Shown here: in pieces, positions 1-6,748 of the stretch
How the letters are laid out: each line of letters starts with the position of its first letter
Position numbering within the stretch: the stretch's first letter is position 1
Notes under the pieces: generated by a model
Database searches by the model: none
What the model saw: the letters and a program-made list of their open reading frames with translations, nothing else
Told to the model about the DNA's origin: nothing
Made by a program: the position numbers and the translations under genes
Assembly: GCA_027083115.1 (NCBI GenBank)
Contig: JALWQN010000140.1
Span: forward strand, 2,875-11,569
Reading direction: 5' to 3'
Length of the DNA: 8,695 nucleotides
Origin: Desulfurococcales archaeon
GTDB lineage: Archaea; Thermoproteota; Thermoprotei_A; Sulfolobales; NBVN01

Positions 1-1086
1 GTACCTTCCCAAAGGATTTCCTTAGAGAACGCTCAATTAAGGAATGAGTCAAGTAAAGTTAGGTGCGTGGGCTTAACTATAGAGACAAGACCTGACTGGG
101 CCTTCGAGAAGCATTCTGACTTAATGCTTTATTTAGGAGCCACCAAGGTGGAGGTAGGGGTTCAAAGCATATATGATGATGTTCTGGAGAGAGTGAATAG
201 AGGACATAGCGTTAAGGACTCAGTTAAAGCTACTAGAGTTCTGAAGGACTCAGGATTTAAAGTTGTTTATCACATAATGCCTGGATTGCCAGGCAGCGAC
301 CTGGATAAGGATCTAGAGATGGTCAAGGAAATCTTCAGTAATCCAGACTTCAGACCAGATTACCTCAAGATATACCCTACCCTAGTGATTAAGGGGACTG
401 TCCTTTACGAGATGTGGAGGAAAGGCAGCTATAGAGCATTGGATGATGATGAGGCTATTGAATTAATATCCGAGATGTATAGGTACATACCTAAATATGT
501 GAGGGTCTTGAGGGTTCAGAGGGATGTCCCCGCAACAATTATTGAGGCCGGGCCAAAGAAGAGCAACCTGAGAGAGCTAGTTGAGGCTGAAGCCCTCAGG
601 AAAGGGATAAGGATAAGAGAAATAAGATGGCGTGAGGTTAGTAGGAGACTTCTTAAGCATCGCGTGGCGCCTGACCCATCAAGGATAAGGATTGAGAGAC
701 TAACCTATGAAGCAAGTAAGGGCGTTGAGGTTTTCTTGTCTATTGAGGATCCAGCAGCCGATGTCTTGATAGGTTTACTTAGGTTAAGGATTCCTAGCGA
801 AGAAGCTCACAGGCCTGAATTAAGTTCAGGAAAGACAGCCATAATAAGGGAGTTACATGTTTACGGTCCCTTAGTTCCTGTAGGTCAGAAAGCTCTTCGG
901 GCTTTTGAATGGCAACATAGGGGTTGGGGAAGGAAGCTCATGGAAGAGGCTGAAAGAATTGCTAGGAATGAGTTCGGCTCTAAGAAAATCCTTGTGCTCT
1001 CAGGCATTGGTGTAAGAAATTACTATAGGAGGCTAGGATATTATAGACCCTATAACTCCCCCTACATGGTTAAGGAACTAGACTGA
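1..1086 (+). CDS. elp3: Elp3-type tRNA uridine(34) acetyltransferase (radical SAM + GNAT), 5'-truncated by window edge
   Basis: The frame is open from base 1, so the gene continues upstream and the 361 residues seen are its C-terminal portion. Elp3 forms the cm5-type side chain on wobble uridine 34 of tRNAs, using a radical SAM domain and acetyl-CoA. The radical SAM CX9CX2C cluster lies outside the window. Visible family signatures are VGLTIETRPD, EVGVQS, the PGLPG segment, KIYPTLVIKGT, VQRDVPA and SNLRE. The C-terminal GNAT domain shows RELHVYG, the acetyl-CoA loop WQHRGWGRKLMEEAERIA and the end SGIGVRNYYRRLGYY. The GTG at 67 is only an internal valine codon. In-frame TGA and TAA follow each other at 1084-1089. 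Unusually, the linker motif usually seen as CRxIRxREV reads IREIRWREV here. Identification is very secure; only the start is unknown. Confidence 0.95.
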   Translation, partial: VPSQRISLENAQLRNESSKVRCVGLTIETRPDWAFEKHSDLMLYLGATKVEVGVQSIYDDVLERVNRGHSVKDSVKATRVLKDSGFKVVYHIMPGLPGSDLDKDLEMVKEIFSNPDFRPDYLKIYPTLVIKGTVLYEMWRKGSYRALDDDEAIELISEMYRYIPKYVRVLRVQRDVPATIIEAGPKKSNLRELVEAEALRKGIRIREIRWREVSRRLLKHRVAPDPSRIRIERLTYEASKGVEVFLSIEDPAADVLIGLLRLRIPSEEAHRPELSSGKTAIIRELHVYGPLVPVGQKALRAFEWQHRGWGRKLMEEAERIARNEFGSKKILVLSGIGVRNYYRRLGYYRPYNSPYMVKELD

Positions 1087-1091
1087 TAACC

Positions 1092-1679
1092 TTACCTTCC
1101 ATAAAGACCCACTAACAATCCATAACCTATTATGTGGCCCCTAACAGCATTGAGGAATTCCTGAGGGGTTAATCCACTTTCTAATTCCTGAGGATAATTT
1201 ATGGCGAGAATCAAGAAAATGTAGTGGTGCACCTCACCATTAGGTGGGCAAGGACCTCCATAACCAATTCTCCTGAAGCTATTGATTCCTTGCTTCCCGT
1301 AAGGGGTTACGATCTCGTTAGGCACCCCAGCAGGTAATCCATTTAAGGAAGGCCTTATGTTGTAGATCAGCCAATGATAGAAAATCCCGTGAGGTGCGTC
1401 AGGATCATAAACAAGTATTGCTAGTGACTTAGTTCCTGAAGGCACAGTAGACCAATTAAGGGGCGGAGACAAGTCAAGGCCGTCACAGGTGTACTTCCGA
1501 GGTATGTAGGTATTATTCGAAAATTCTGGACTAGATATCTTAATATTATTGGGCACACTCCCAATAAATTCGTTCACTGACCTACTTCCATTTATAGAAA
1601 ACCAGTAGGCAACGGCACCAGCTATTACAGCTCCAATCACCACACCAATAACTAAGGCCTTGACCCAGTGCAAAATCAT
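1092..1679 (-). CDS. Membrane-anchored PEBP / YbhB-YbcL family protein
   Basis: A 195-residue member of the phosphatidylethanolamine-binding protein family (Raf-kinase-inhibitor-like, YbhB/YbcL). Residues about 6-28 form one hydrophobic segment with a lysine before it, so it is an N-terminal anchor or uncleaved signal and the domain should face outside. The PEBP pocket signatures are clear: YDPDAP at 91-96, HW at 102-103, GGPCPP at 141-146 and HHYIF at 151-155. Cys65 and Cys144 are the only cysteines and could form a disulfide in an exported domain. N55-N-T and N75-W-S are possible N-glycosylation sites. A Sulfolobus PEBP homologue is a serine-protease inhibitor, so protease control at the surface is a possible role, but the ligand is not shown by the sequence. 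The stop is 5 bases from the convergent elp3 stop. The ATG sits about 27 bases from a TATA box, so the mRNA is probably leaderless. Confidence 0.9.
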   Translation of the reverse strand: MILHWVKALVIGVVIGAVIAGAVAYWFSINGSRSVNEFIGSVPNNIKISSPEFSNNTYIPRKYTCDGLDLSPPLNWSTVPSGTKSLAILVYDPDAPHGIFYHWLIYNIRPSLNGLPAGVPNEIVTPYGKQGINSFRRIGYGGPCPPNGEVHHYIFLILAINYPQELESGLTPQEFLNAVRGHIIGYGLLVGLYGR

Positions 1680-1700
1680 CCAAGTAGGATGTTAGTTAGT

Positions 1701-1713
1701 AAGTTTAAAAATG
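1701..1713. promoter_or_regulatory. TATA box in the divergent PEBP / DUF89 intergenic region
   Basis: The 69-base gap between the two divergent genes holds one clear archaeal TATA-like element, AAGTTTAAAAATG, with a palindromic TTTAAA core at 1704-1709. On the minus strand its centre is about 27 bases from the PEBP ATG at 1679, the spacing expected for a leaderless start. On the plus strand it would start transcription near 1733, leaving a leader of about 15 bases before the ATG at 1749. A second weaker box, GATTTAAG at 1726-1733, could instead serve the plus-strand gene if its second ATG (1764) is used. Assignment to the minus strand is the stronger one. Confidence 0.55.
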
Positions 1714-1748
1714 ATTATCCATTAACGATTTAAGCCATTCGCTAAAGT

Positions 1749-2636
1749 ATGTTGGGAAAAAGAATGAAGTTGAGGCTTGATTGCATACCATGCATAGTTA
1801 GGCAGGCTCTTAAAGCAGCTAGACTGTCGACAAGAGACGAATTAATTCAGGAGAAAATTCTCAGGGAAGCCATGAGAAACTTATTGAGTGTAGAGTGGGT
1901 GGGCACTCCACCCAGATTAGTTAGGGTTGCAAATGTGTCTAAAGTAATTCTTGAGTTAACCGGTGTTAGGGATCCCTACAAGAAAATCAAGAAATCTAGT
2001 AATGATGAAGCCTTAACAATGGTTGAGGAAGTGAAATTACTGATTAACTCCTTTAGCGACCCCCTTGAGGCTGCAGTGAAGGCGGCCATAGCTGGAAACA
2101 TTATTGATTTCGCTGCTGTCGAAACCTACAACCTTAGGGAAACCCTTCTTAGGGTTCTTAAGCAGGAACCCGCGATTAACGATTACTTAAGGCTTAGGAA
2201 AGACTTGCTTGAGTCAAATACTCTCCTGTATTTTCTGGATAACTCTGGAGAAGTGGTTTTTGATAAGCTCCTTATTCAGAAAGCGGTGGAGTTAAGAGGG
2301 AAACCCTTTAAGAAGGTGTCCTTCGTTGTAAAGGGGGGCCCGATAATTAATGACGTAACTCTTGAGGACGCCCACTATGTCGGCCTGAACAAAATACCTA
2401 ATTCAAGCTTCCTTAAGGTATCTAACGGTGAGGAAGGGACAGGACCAGAAAGAACTTCCCCGCAAGTCAATTCATGGATTAAGAACCATGATGTGACCAT
2501 ATCTAAGGGTCAAGGAAATTATGAAGACCTGAGTGAATTTAGTGGCCTATATTTCTTGCTGATCGCTAAGTGCCCAGTTGTAGCTCAGGACTTAGGTGTT
2601 AAAGTTGGTGACGTAATTATCTATTATAAGCATTAA
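1749..2636 (+). CDS. DUF89 / ARMT1-like metal-dependent damage-control phosphatase
   Basis: A 295-residue protein of the DUF89 (ARMT1-like) family, whose members are metal-dependent phosphatases acting on small phosphorylated metabolites and proposed to remove damaged or surplus sugar or cofactor phosphates. Visible signatures are the N-terminal DCIPC with Cys12 and Cys15, typical of the archaeal subgroup; the metal-site motif FLDNSGE with Asp164 and Asn165; Asp172; VKGGPIINDVT with Lys195, Asn201 and Asp202; ISKGQGNYE at 251-259; and the end KCPVVAQDLGVKVGD. Length fits the stand-alone archaeal proteins. The start could be the ATG at 1764 (MKLRLDCIPC), which would match usual family N-termini better; neither has a good ribosome-binding site. 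The next gene starts 41 bases downstream, so joint transcription is possible. The family is certain, the substrate is unknown. Confidence 0.9.
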   Translation: MLGKRMKLRLDCIPCIVRQALKAARLSTRDELIQEKILREAMRNLLSVEWVGTPPRLVRVANVSKVILELTGVRDPYKKIKKSSNDEALTMVEEVKLLINSFSDPLEAAVKAAIAGNIIDFAAVETYNLRETLLRVLKQEPAINDYLRLRKDLLESNTLLYFLDNSGEVVFDKLLIQKAVELRGKPFKKVSFVVKGGPIINDVTLEDAHYVGLNKIPNSSFLKVSNGEEGTGPERTSPQVNSWIKNHDVTISKGQGNYEDLSEFSGLYFLLIAKCPVVAQDLGVKVGDVIIYYKH

Positions 2637-2667
2637 CACATAAATAACCCCCAAATAATGAAGGTTT

Positions 2668-2671
2668 GGAG
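2668..2671 (+). promoter_or_regulatory. Shine-Dalgarno GGAG deciding the TTG start of the ModE-like gene
   Basis: GGAG ends six bases before the TTG at 2678. An in-frame TAA lies at 2672-2674, so this TTG is the first usable start and the RBS supports it. A TATA-like ACATAAATA stands at 2638-2646, about 26 bases before the RBS, so the gene may also have its own promoter in addition to readthrough from the DUF89 gene. Confidence 0.45.
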
Positions 2672-2677
2672 TAACAA

Positions 2678-3745
2678 TTGGTTAGGCCTTACGGAATTCA
2701 TGTCAGCATTTTCTTCGAGGTTGATGGAAGAAGAGCATTAGACGAGAGCTTAGTTAAGTTATTATTACTTATAGATGAATATGGCTCAATATTAGCTGCA
2801 GCTAGAGCTATGCGATTGCCTTACTCAAGGGCTTGGGAAAGCATAACTAGAGCAGAAAGCTTATTGGGAGTTAGGCTTGTTGAGAGCAAAAGAGGTAGTG
2901 TTGCTGGCGGGACCAAGCTCACAAAGGAATGCAAGGAGCTGATCAACGAGTATCTAAAGAAGTACAAGCGATTTACTGGTGAGGACTTCAGACGAGCTGC
3001 AGAAAGAGAGTTCAGAATACCCGACCTCACCTATATGGGTAGTCATGATCCTGGCGTCGAAATCCTTTCAGGAATTATTAGGTCATCAGGCATTCTTGAG
3101 GATATTGAACTCTCATGGGTTGGCTCAGGCTTAGGTCTAATGGCTTTGTCACTAGGTGAAGCAGATGTCGTTGGTGCACATCTCTACGATCCTGAGACAG
3201 GAACGTATAACGTGCCCTACTTACGAAAATACTTGCTCCAAGGGAGGTCAGCACTAATTAAGGGATATGAGAGAGAAATAGGGTTCGTGACATCAAAGGA
3301 ATTTAGAGGCGTAAGAAAATTAATTAAGGCATTAATTGATGGAGAGATAACCTTAATTAATAGGCAACCGGGTTCTGGGACAAGAACCTTACTGGATTAT
3401 TTATTAATTAAGTTCTCAAAAAACTCCCTCACTCCTTTAGAGCTGAGTAAAGCCATTAAAGGTTATGGGAAGGAAGTTAACACGCACACGGAAGTCGTTA
3501 AGTCTGTTGCTTTGGGCGAGGCGGAGGCCGGCTTATGTATTAGGTGGGCAGCACAACAATACAATTTAAGGTTCATTAGCATAGGTTGGGAGAGATTTGA
3601 CTTCATAACCTTAAGGGATGAGTTAAGGACTCCAGGAATTAAAGCTTTCTTAGATACTCTGAGGTCTGAAGAATTCATTAAAGCAATTACTGAATTGCCT
3701 GGCTACAGAATACCAGAGGGTTATGGGGTAATAACATATATTTAA
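2678..3745 (+). CDS. One-component regulator: ModE-type helix-turn-helix fused to PBP-like ligand domain
   Basis: A 355-residue protein with two parts. Residues about 24-100 form a winged helix-turn-helix of the ModE/LysR type: LLLIDEYGSILAAARAM, then PYSRAWESITRAESLLGVRLVE, then the wing with RGSVAGGTKLT, matching ModE's N-terminal domain. Residues about 115-345 match the PBP-like domain (PF12727) otherwise found attached to MoeA-type molybdenum-cofactor proteins: TYMGSHDPGVEIL, WVGSGLGLMALSLGEADVVGAHL, INRQPGSGTRTLLD and HTEVVKSVALGEAEAGLCIRWAA. It lacks the molbindin domains of bacterial ModE; the sensor is instead a captured binding protein. It probably senses molybdate, tungstate or a related small anion in the cytoplasm and controls uptake or cofactor genes, but no such transporter is in view. 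It starts with TTG. The nitroreductase gene 103 bases downstream has its own TATA-like element and is a possible target. Confidence 0.88.
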   Translation: MVRPYGIHVSIFFEVDGRRALDESLVKLLLLIDEYGSILAAARAMRLPYSRAWESITRAESLLGVRLVESKRGSVAGGTKLTKECKELINEYLKKYKRFTGEDFRRAAEREFRIPDLTYMGSHDPGVEILSGIIRSSGILEDIELSWVGSGLGLMALSLGEADVVGAHLYDPETGTYNVPYLRKYLLQGRSALIKGYEREIGFVTSKEFRGVRKLIKALIDGEITLINRQPGSGTRTLLDYLLIKFSKNSLTPLELSKAIKGYGKEVNTHTEVVKSVALGEAEAGLCIRWAAQQYNLRFISIGWERFDFITLRDELRTPGIKAFLDTLRSEEFIKAITELPGYRIPEGYGVITYI

Positions 3746-3804
3746 AATTACTGTGGAAACACGATTCATTACTTCCCTTATCTCTTTAAGGAATGAGCTC
3801 AGCA

Positions 3805-3814
3805 GATTAATATA
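3805..3814 (+). promoter_or_regulatory. TATA-like element upstream of the nitroreductase gene
   Basis: GATTAATATA is centred about 26 bases before position 3836 and so would give a leader of roughly 13 bases before the TTG at 3849. Between box and start lies a run of ACTT repeats (3821-3832), and GGTG at 3838-3841 can act as a short ribosome-binding site seven bases from the TTG. Confidence 0.45.
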
Positions 3815-3848
3815 GCTCTGACTTACTTACTTAATTCGGTGTGTTGAT

Positions 3849-4568
3849 TTGGGTGATTGCTTAATTGAGCTGGTAGAGAACCATAGAAGCATTAGGTCCT
3901 TTCAGAAAGAGCCTGTTCCTGAAAGCGATCTAGAACTAATTGCCGAAGCGGCCAGAAGAGCACCTACTGCATGGAACCTTATGCCTGTATCTATCATCGC
4001 AGTAACTAATAAAGGACTCAGGAAAAGATTGGCTAAGGCCGTAGGAAATCAGGAACACGTGGCTAAGGCACCCCTTAACCTAGTTTTCTCCGTTGATTAC
4101 GCTAAATTAAGAGAGGCCTACAGACAAGCAAGATCTAATGAACTGAAGCCTAAGTTAAGTCATTTCCTTCCAGCACTTATTGACTTAGGCATCATGTCAG
4201 GGTGGGCGGCACTAGCTGCTGAATCACTAGGTTACGGAGTATGTTTTGTAGCTCTCTACATAAATCCGTGCGTTGTCTCCGAAATTCTTGAACTGCCTAA
4301 ACAAGTTATTCCTATGGTGGACTTACTAATTGGTAAGCCTGCTGAAGCACCGCAAAAAAGACCTAGACATCCTATGAGGGCGATACTATCAGTAAACAGA
4401 TACAGTCCTGAACCTGAAATTAGGGGTAAGGTCATACTTCCTGTATATGAAGCATGGTTAAGTACTTTCTTGGAGGTCATAGGTCCTAATGGCTATATGG
4501 ATGAGACCCTAAGAAAAACTTTTGAGTGCCTTAAGCTCAAGGGATTCGATACCTCTATACAGGAATAA
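3849..4568 (+). CDS. Nitroreductase-family FMN oxidoreductase
   Basis: A 239-residue nitroreductase-fold flavoprotein that would reduce nitro compounds, quinones or another acceptor with NAD(P)H; the natural substrate cannot be read from the sequence. Family marks in order are the FMN-phosphate segment NHRSIRSF at 11-18, the loop RRAPTAWNLMPVSIIAV at 36-52 (the usual AP-S/T-x-x-N-x-x-P pattern), the core helix IDLGIMSGWAALAAESLGYGVCFVAL at about 111-136, written here in pieces, and ELPKQVIPMVDLLIGKPAE near 148-166 followed by the basic PQKRPR stretch. Residues after about 185 form a tail of about 55 residues beyond the usual end, rich in aromatic residues and possibly a dimer or lid element. 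It starts with TTG. A hairpin and T-rich tract follow the stop. Its neighbour, the ModE-like regulator, may control it; this is inference from adjacency. Confidence 0.9.
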   Translation: MGDCLIELVENHRSIRSFQKEPVPESDLELIAEAARRAPTAWNLMPVSIIAVTNKGLRKRLAKAVGNQEHVAKAPLNLVFSVDYAKLREAYRQARSNELKPKLSHFLPALIDLGIMSGWAALAAESLGYGVCFVALYINPCVVSEILELPKQVIPMVDLLIGKPAEAPQKRPRHPMRAILSVNRYSPEPEIRGKVILPVYEAWLSTFLEVIGPNGYMDETLRKTFECLKLKGFDTSIQE

Positions 4569-4570
4569 TA

Positions 4571-4603
4571 CCTTCTTAAGGAAGGAAGTCATTATTTTAT
4601 TTA
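4571..4603 (+). terminator. Hairpin plus T-rich tract after the nitroreductase gene
   Basis: Directly after the stop there is a short inverted repeat CCTTC-TTAAG-GAAGG (4571-4585), then a T-rich stretch ATTATTTTATTTA (4591-4603). Archaeal termination depends mainly on T-rich tracts, so this fits an end for the nitroreductase transcript. The same T-rich run also resembles a TATA element for the next gene, which starts about 40 bases downstream, so it could serve either or both roles. Confidence 0.35.
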
Positions 4604-4642
4604 CTGACCATCTTAATTAGTTCCCTAAGGAAAGTTTGCTTG

Positions 4643-5824
4643 ATGCAGGAATATAAGGTAAGAAACAAGCTATGGCCTAGGCCCTCAATCATTTATTTAA
4701 GGGATGAAATATATGGGCCATCCCCACCCTCAGTATATGTGGGCTGGAGGAACTACCCTAAAGTAGTTATTGGTCCATCAATAGCTCGAGAGTCTGAGCA
4801 TGCTTCCCTATATGATTACCCGGAAAGCTGGTTAGGCATTGGATTAGGGGAGCTCATTAAGATGAGGCTATCCATGATTTACGGGTTAAGGAAAGCCAAT
4901 ATAGAGGATGTCTGGAGTTATGGGATACTTAAGTTGCAGGAGATTGCATTATCCAACAAACCTGTCGACATAGAAATGAATGTATTAAGGAAGGGCCTCA
5001 TAAGACCTATGTTAACTCGTGAATTGCCTCCTTTAGGCCCTAGAACTATCCTACAATCGCTGAGGATCGCAGGTAATGTCTCCCTAGAGAAGCCTATTGA
5101 GCGCGTTTATTACGACACTGACCTAAGGGCTAATGAAGCCATTATTGAGCTTTACCTCAATAAAGTGCCTATATCCAGGATACAGAAGGCCCTCTCCGTA
5201 GGTGCTTTAGGGGCCATGAGAGTCAGGAAGCTAGTTCCCACTAGGTGGGCAATAACTGCTGTAGATGACATTATCTCTAAAGAACTTGTTAAGAGGGTTA
5301 AGGAGCTTAAAGAACTTAATGAATTCCTTCTTTATGTTGGGTACGGATACGATAACTTATTTATAGCCATATTGATGCCGGGTCCATGGAATTTTGAGTG
5401 GATGGAGGCCTGGTTCCCGGGCTCAGCCTGGAATACTGAAGGAACTAAGGTCTCTATAGAAAGTGATTGGGAAGGACCTAAAGGAAGAACCACCTACCCC
5501 TCAATAGGAGGGTGCTACTACGCCTCAAAACTGGCTGTAGCTGAGCACCTCGTTAATGGATTAAGGAGGGAAGCTACAGTAATGCTTTACAGAGAAATAT
5601 ATGAGGGCTTCAATATACCTGTTGGTGTGTGGTTCGTTAGAGAGTTTCTTAGGAGGTTATTTAAGGAGAAGCCAAGGAAGTTCTCAAGCTTGCTGGAAGT
5701 CAAGGAATTCCTTAAGAAAGTGACTAGGGTGCCTGTAGATATTTGGTGGCGCAAGTCCTATATCCTAAGAAACTATGGTAAGGGGAGAAGCCTTTATGAG
5801 TTCATTAAGAAAGAAAAGCGTTAA
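4643..5824 (+). CDS. Archaeal Nre DNA-repair protein
   Basis: A 393-residue member of the archaeal Nre family (Nre_N and Nre_C domains), implicated in DNA-damage repair and, in haloarchaea, acting through PCNA. Signatures are the opening GPSPPSVYVGWRNYPKVVIG, then GIGLGELI, RKGLIRPMLTRELPPLGP, the central VYYDTDLRANEAI, ALGAMRVRKLVPTRWAITAVDD and, in the C-terminal domain, LMPGPWNFEWMEAW followed by GGCYYASKLAVAEHL. The tail ends GRSLYEFIKKEKR, which has the L-x-x-F-hydrophobic spacing of a PCNA-interacting peptide but Gly in place of Gln. The N-terminal cysteine-rich zinc element I expect in many Nre proteins is absent, and there is no room for it upstream because no start codon precedes it in frame. 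A TTG at 4640 sits immediately before the ATG and is an alternative start. The last 29 bases overlap the radical SAM gene. Confidence 0.92.
   Translation: MQEYKVRNKLWPRPSIIYLRDEIYGPSPPSVYVGWRNYPKVVIGPSIARESEHASLYDYPESWLGIGLGELIKMRLSMIYGLRKANIEDVWSYGILKLQEIALSNKPVDIEMNVLRKGLIRPMLTRELPPLGPRTILQSLRIAGNVSLEKPIERVYYDTDLRANEAIIELYLNKVPISRIQKALSVGALGAMRVRKLVPTRWAITAVDDIISKELVKRVKELKELNEFLLYVGYGYDNLFIAILMPGPWNFEWMEAWFPGSAWNTEGTKVSIESDWEGPKGRTTYPSIGGCYYASKLAVAEHLVNGLRREATVMLYREIYEGFNIPVGVWFVREFLRRLFKEKPRKFSSLLEVKEFLKKVTRVPVDIWWRKSYILRNYGKGRSLYEFIKKEKR
5782..5787 (+). promoter_or_regulatory. Shine-Dalgarno GGGGAG for the radical SAM gene, inside nre
   Basis: GGGGAG lies eight bases before the ATG at 5796, whereas the in-frame ATG at 5775 has no purine-rich sequence before it. 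This favours 5796 as the start. The element is embedded in the codons for the last PCNA-like motif of Nre, so translation of the two genes is likely coupled. Confidence 0.6.
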
Positions 5825-6617
5825 GTATACTAGGATTAAGGTAAGGAACGCTTTAAGTAAGTCAGGCCTTCCAGACATTGATTACGCGTTAAACCCTTAT
5901 ATTGGTTGCTACCATGCATGCATCTACTGCTATGGTAGGTCATACACAAGGTATGAGGAAGTAGTTAGGGATTGGGGTAAGGTCATATACATAAAGCAAA
6001 ACCTGATCCCCTTACTAAAGACTGAAGTTATGAGGCTAAGGAAAGGGGTTGTGGGCATATCAACAATCACTGACCCATACCAACCTATAGAGGCTGAAGA
6101 GAAATTAACTAGGGAATCACTAAAAATATTATTTAGAGCGGGATTTCTAGTAGATATTCAAACTAAATCCACCCTTATCCTCAGAGACCTCGACATACTT
6201 ACTCAACATAAGGACATGGTTGAGGTGGGCTTCACCATAACGACGTTAAACAACGGAATAGCTGAGGTAATAGAGCCTTACTCACCCAGACCAAAATCAA
6301 GAGCTAAAGCGCTACAGAAAATAGCTGGGGAGGACGTGAAGACATGGATATTTCTAGGACCAATAATACCTGGAGTAAACGATAATGAGGAAGAAATAAA
6401 TGAAATTATTGAGTTAGCTAAACAAACAAACTCCGAACTCTATTACGATTGGCTGAGAATAAAGGAAGAAATAAAGGAACCCCTAACTAAAGGCCTCAGC
6501 AAGATCTATGGTGAGCCAGCACTACCCCAAACAACCAAAGAATGGAGGAAACAGGTAGAAAAACAAATACTCAATCAATGCATGAAGCAAGGAGTAAGAT
6601 GCCATCCAGCATTCTAA
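5796..6617 (+). CDS. SplB-like radical SAM protein (COG1533 family)
   Basis: A 273-residue radical SAM enzyme of the spore-photolyase-like COG1533 group. The iron-sulfur cluster motif CX3CX2C is at Cys38, Cys42 and Cys45, within the family sequence YALNPYIGCYHACIYCYGRS. Other family marks are GISTITDPYQPIE, FLVDIQTKSTLILRD and VGFTITTLNN, then EPYSPRPKSRAKAL and WIFLGPIIPGVND. Its reaction is unknown. Between Cys45 and Cys262 there is no cysteine, so it lacks an obvious counterpart of the hydrogen-donor cysteine of true spore photolyase and should not be called a thymine-dimer lyase. The only other cysteines are Cys262 and Cys269, close to the C-terminus. An alternative ATG at 5775 would add seven residues. 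The 29-base overlap with nre suggests a shared operon and perhaps a shared role in nucleic-acid repair or modification. Confidence 0.9.
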   Translation: MSSLRKKSVKYTRIKVRNALSKSGLPDIDYALNPYIGCYHACIYCYGRSYTRYEEVVRDWGKVIYIKQNLIPLLKTEVMRLRKGVVGISTITDPYQPIEAEEKLTRESLKILFRAGFLVDIQTKSTLILRDLDILTQHKDMVEVGFTITTLNNGIAEVIEPYSPRPKSRAKALQKIAGEDVKTWIFLGPIIPGVNDNEEEINEIIELAKQTNSELYYDWLRIKEEIKEPLTKGLSKIYGEPALPQTTKEWRKQVEKQILNQCMKQGVRCHPAF

Positions 6618-6748
6618 TCAATAATCAAAACATTGCAGTAAACCGCAAATACATAAAGCTCATTAAAGAACTAGTGAATTCCATCATAACTGATGATGTT
6701 GAAGCCTATGCTTTAAGGCTCGTCTTACCGAGCCTCCTCAAACCATAA
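6599..6748 (+). CDS. Doubtful small open reading frame after the radical SAM gene
   Basis: A 49-residue frame that starts with ATG inside the last 19 bases of the radical SAM gene. GGAG at 6591-6594 lies four bases upstream, a tight but possible ribosome-binding site. The product is mostly a predicted helix (YIKLIKELVNSIITDDVEAY) with no recognisable domain. Its last 14 codons run antisense to the ATPase fragment described separately, so the C-terminal end is probably not an evolved protein sequence. It could be a truncated small gene whose 3' end was replaced, or merely an open frame by chance. I do not recognise it. Confidence 0.2.
   Translation: MPSSILINNQNIAVNRKYIKLIKELVNSIITDDVEAYALRLVLPSLLKP

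Noticed and set aside
67..1086. Complete gene beginning with GTG at 67
   Set aside because: The frame is open from base 1 and the upstream codons (RCVGLTIETRPD) belong to the conserved Elp3 core, so 67 is internal.
2821..4480. Minus-strand open frames at 2821-3030, 3463-3678 and 4256-4480
   Set aside because: Each is fully antisense to a well-supported gene, with unprotein-like composition and no start signals.
6706..6720. TAG after the ATPase fragment as a recoded sense codon
   Set aside because: Reading through gives no ATPase-like sequence, and none of the three downstream frames does either, so the gene is truncated and not recoded.
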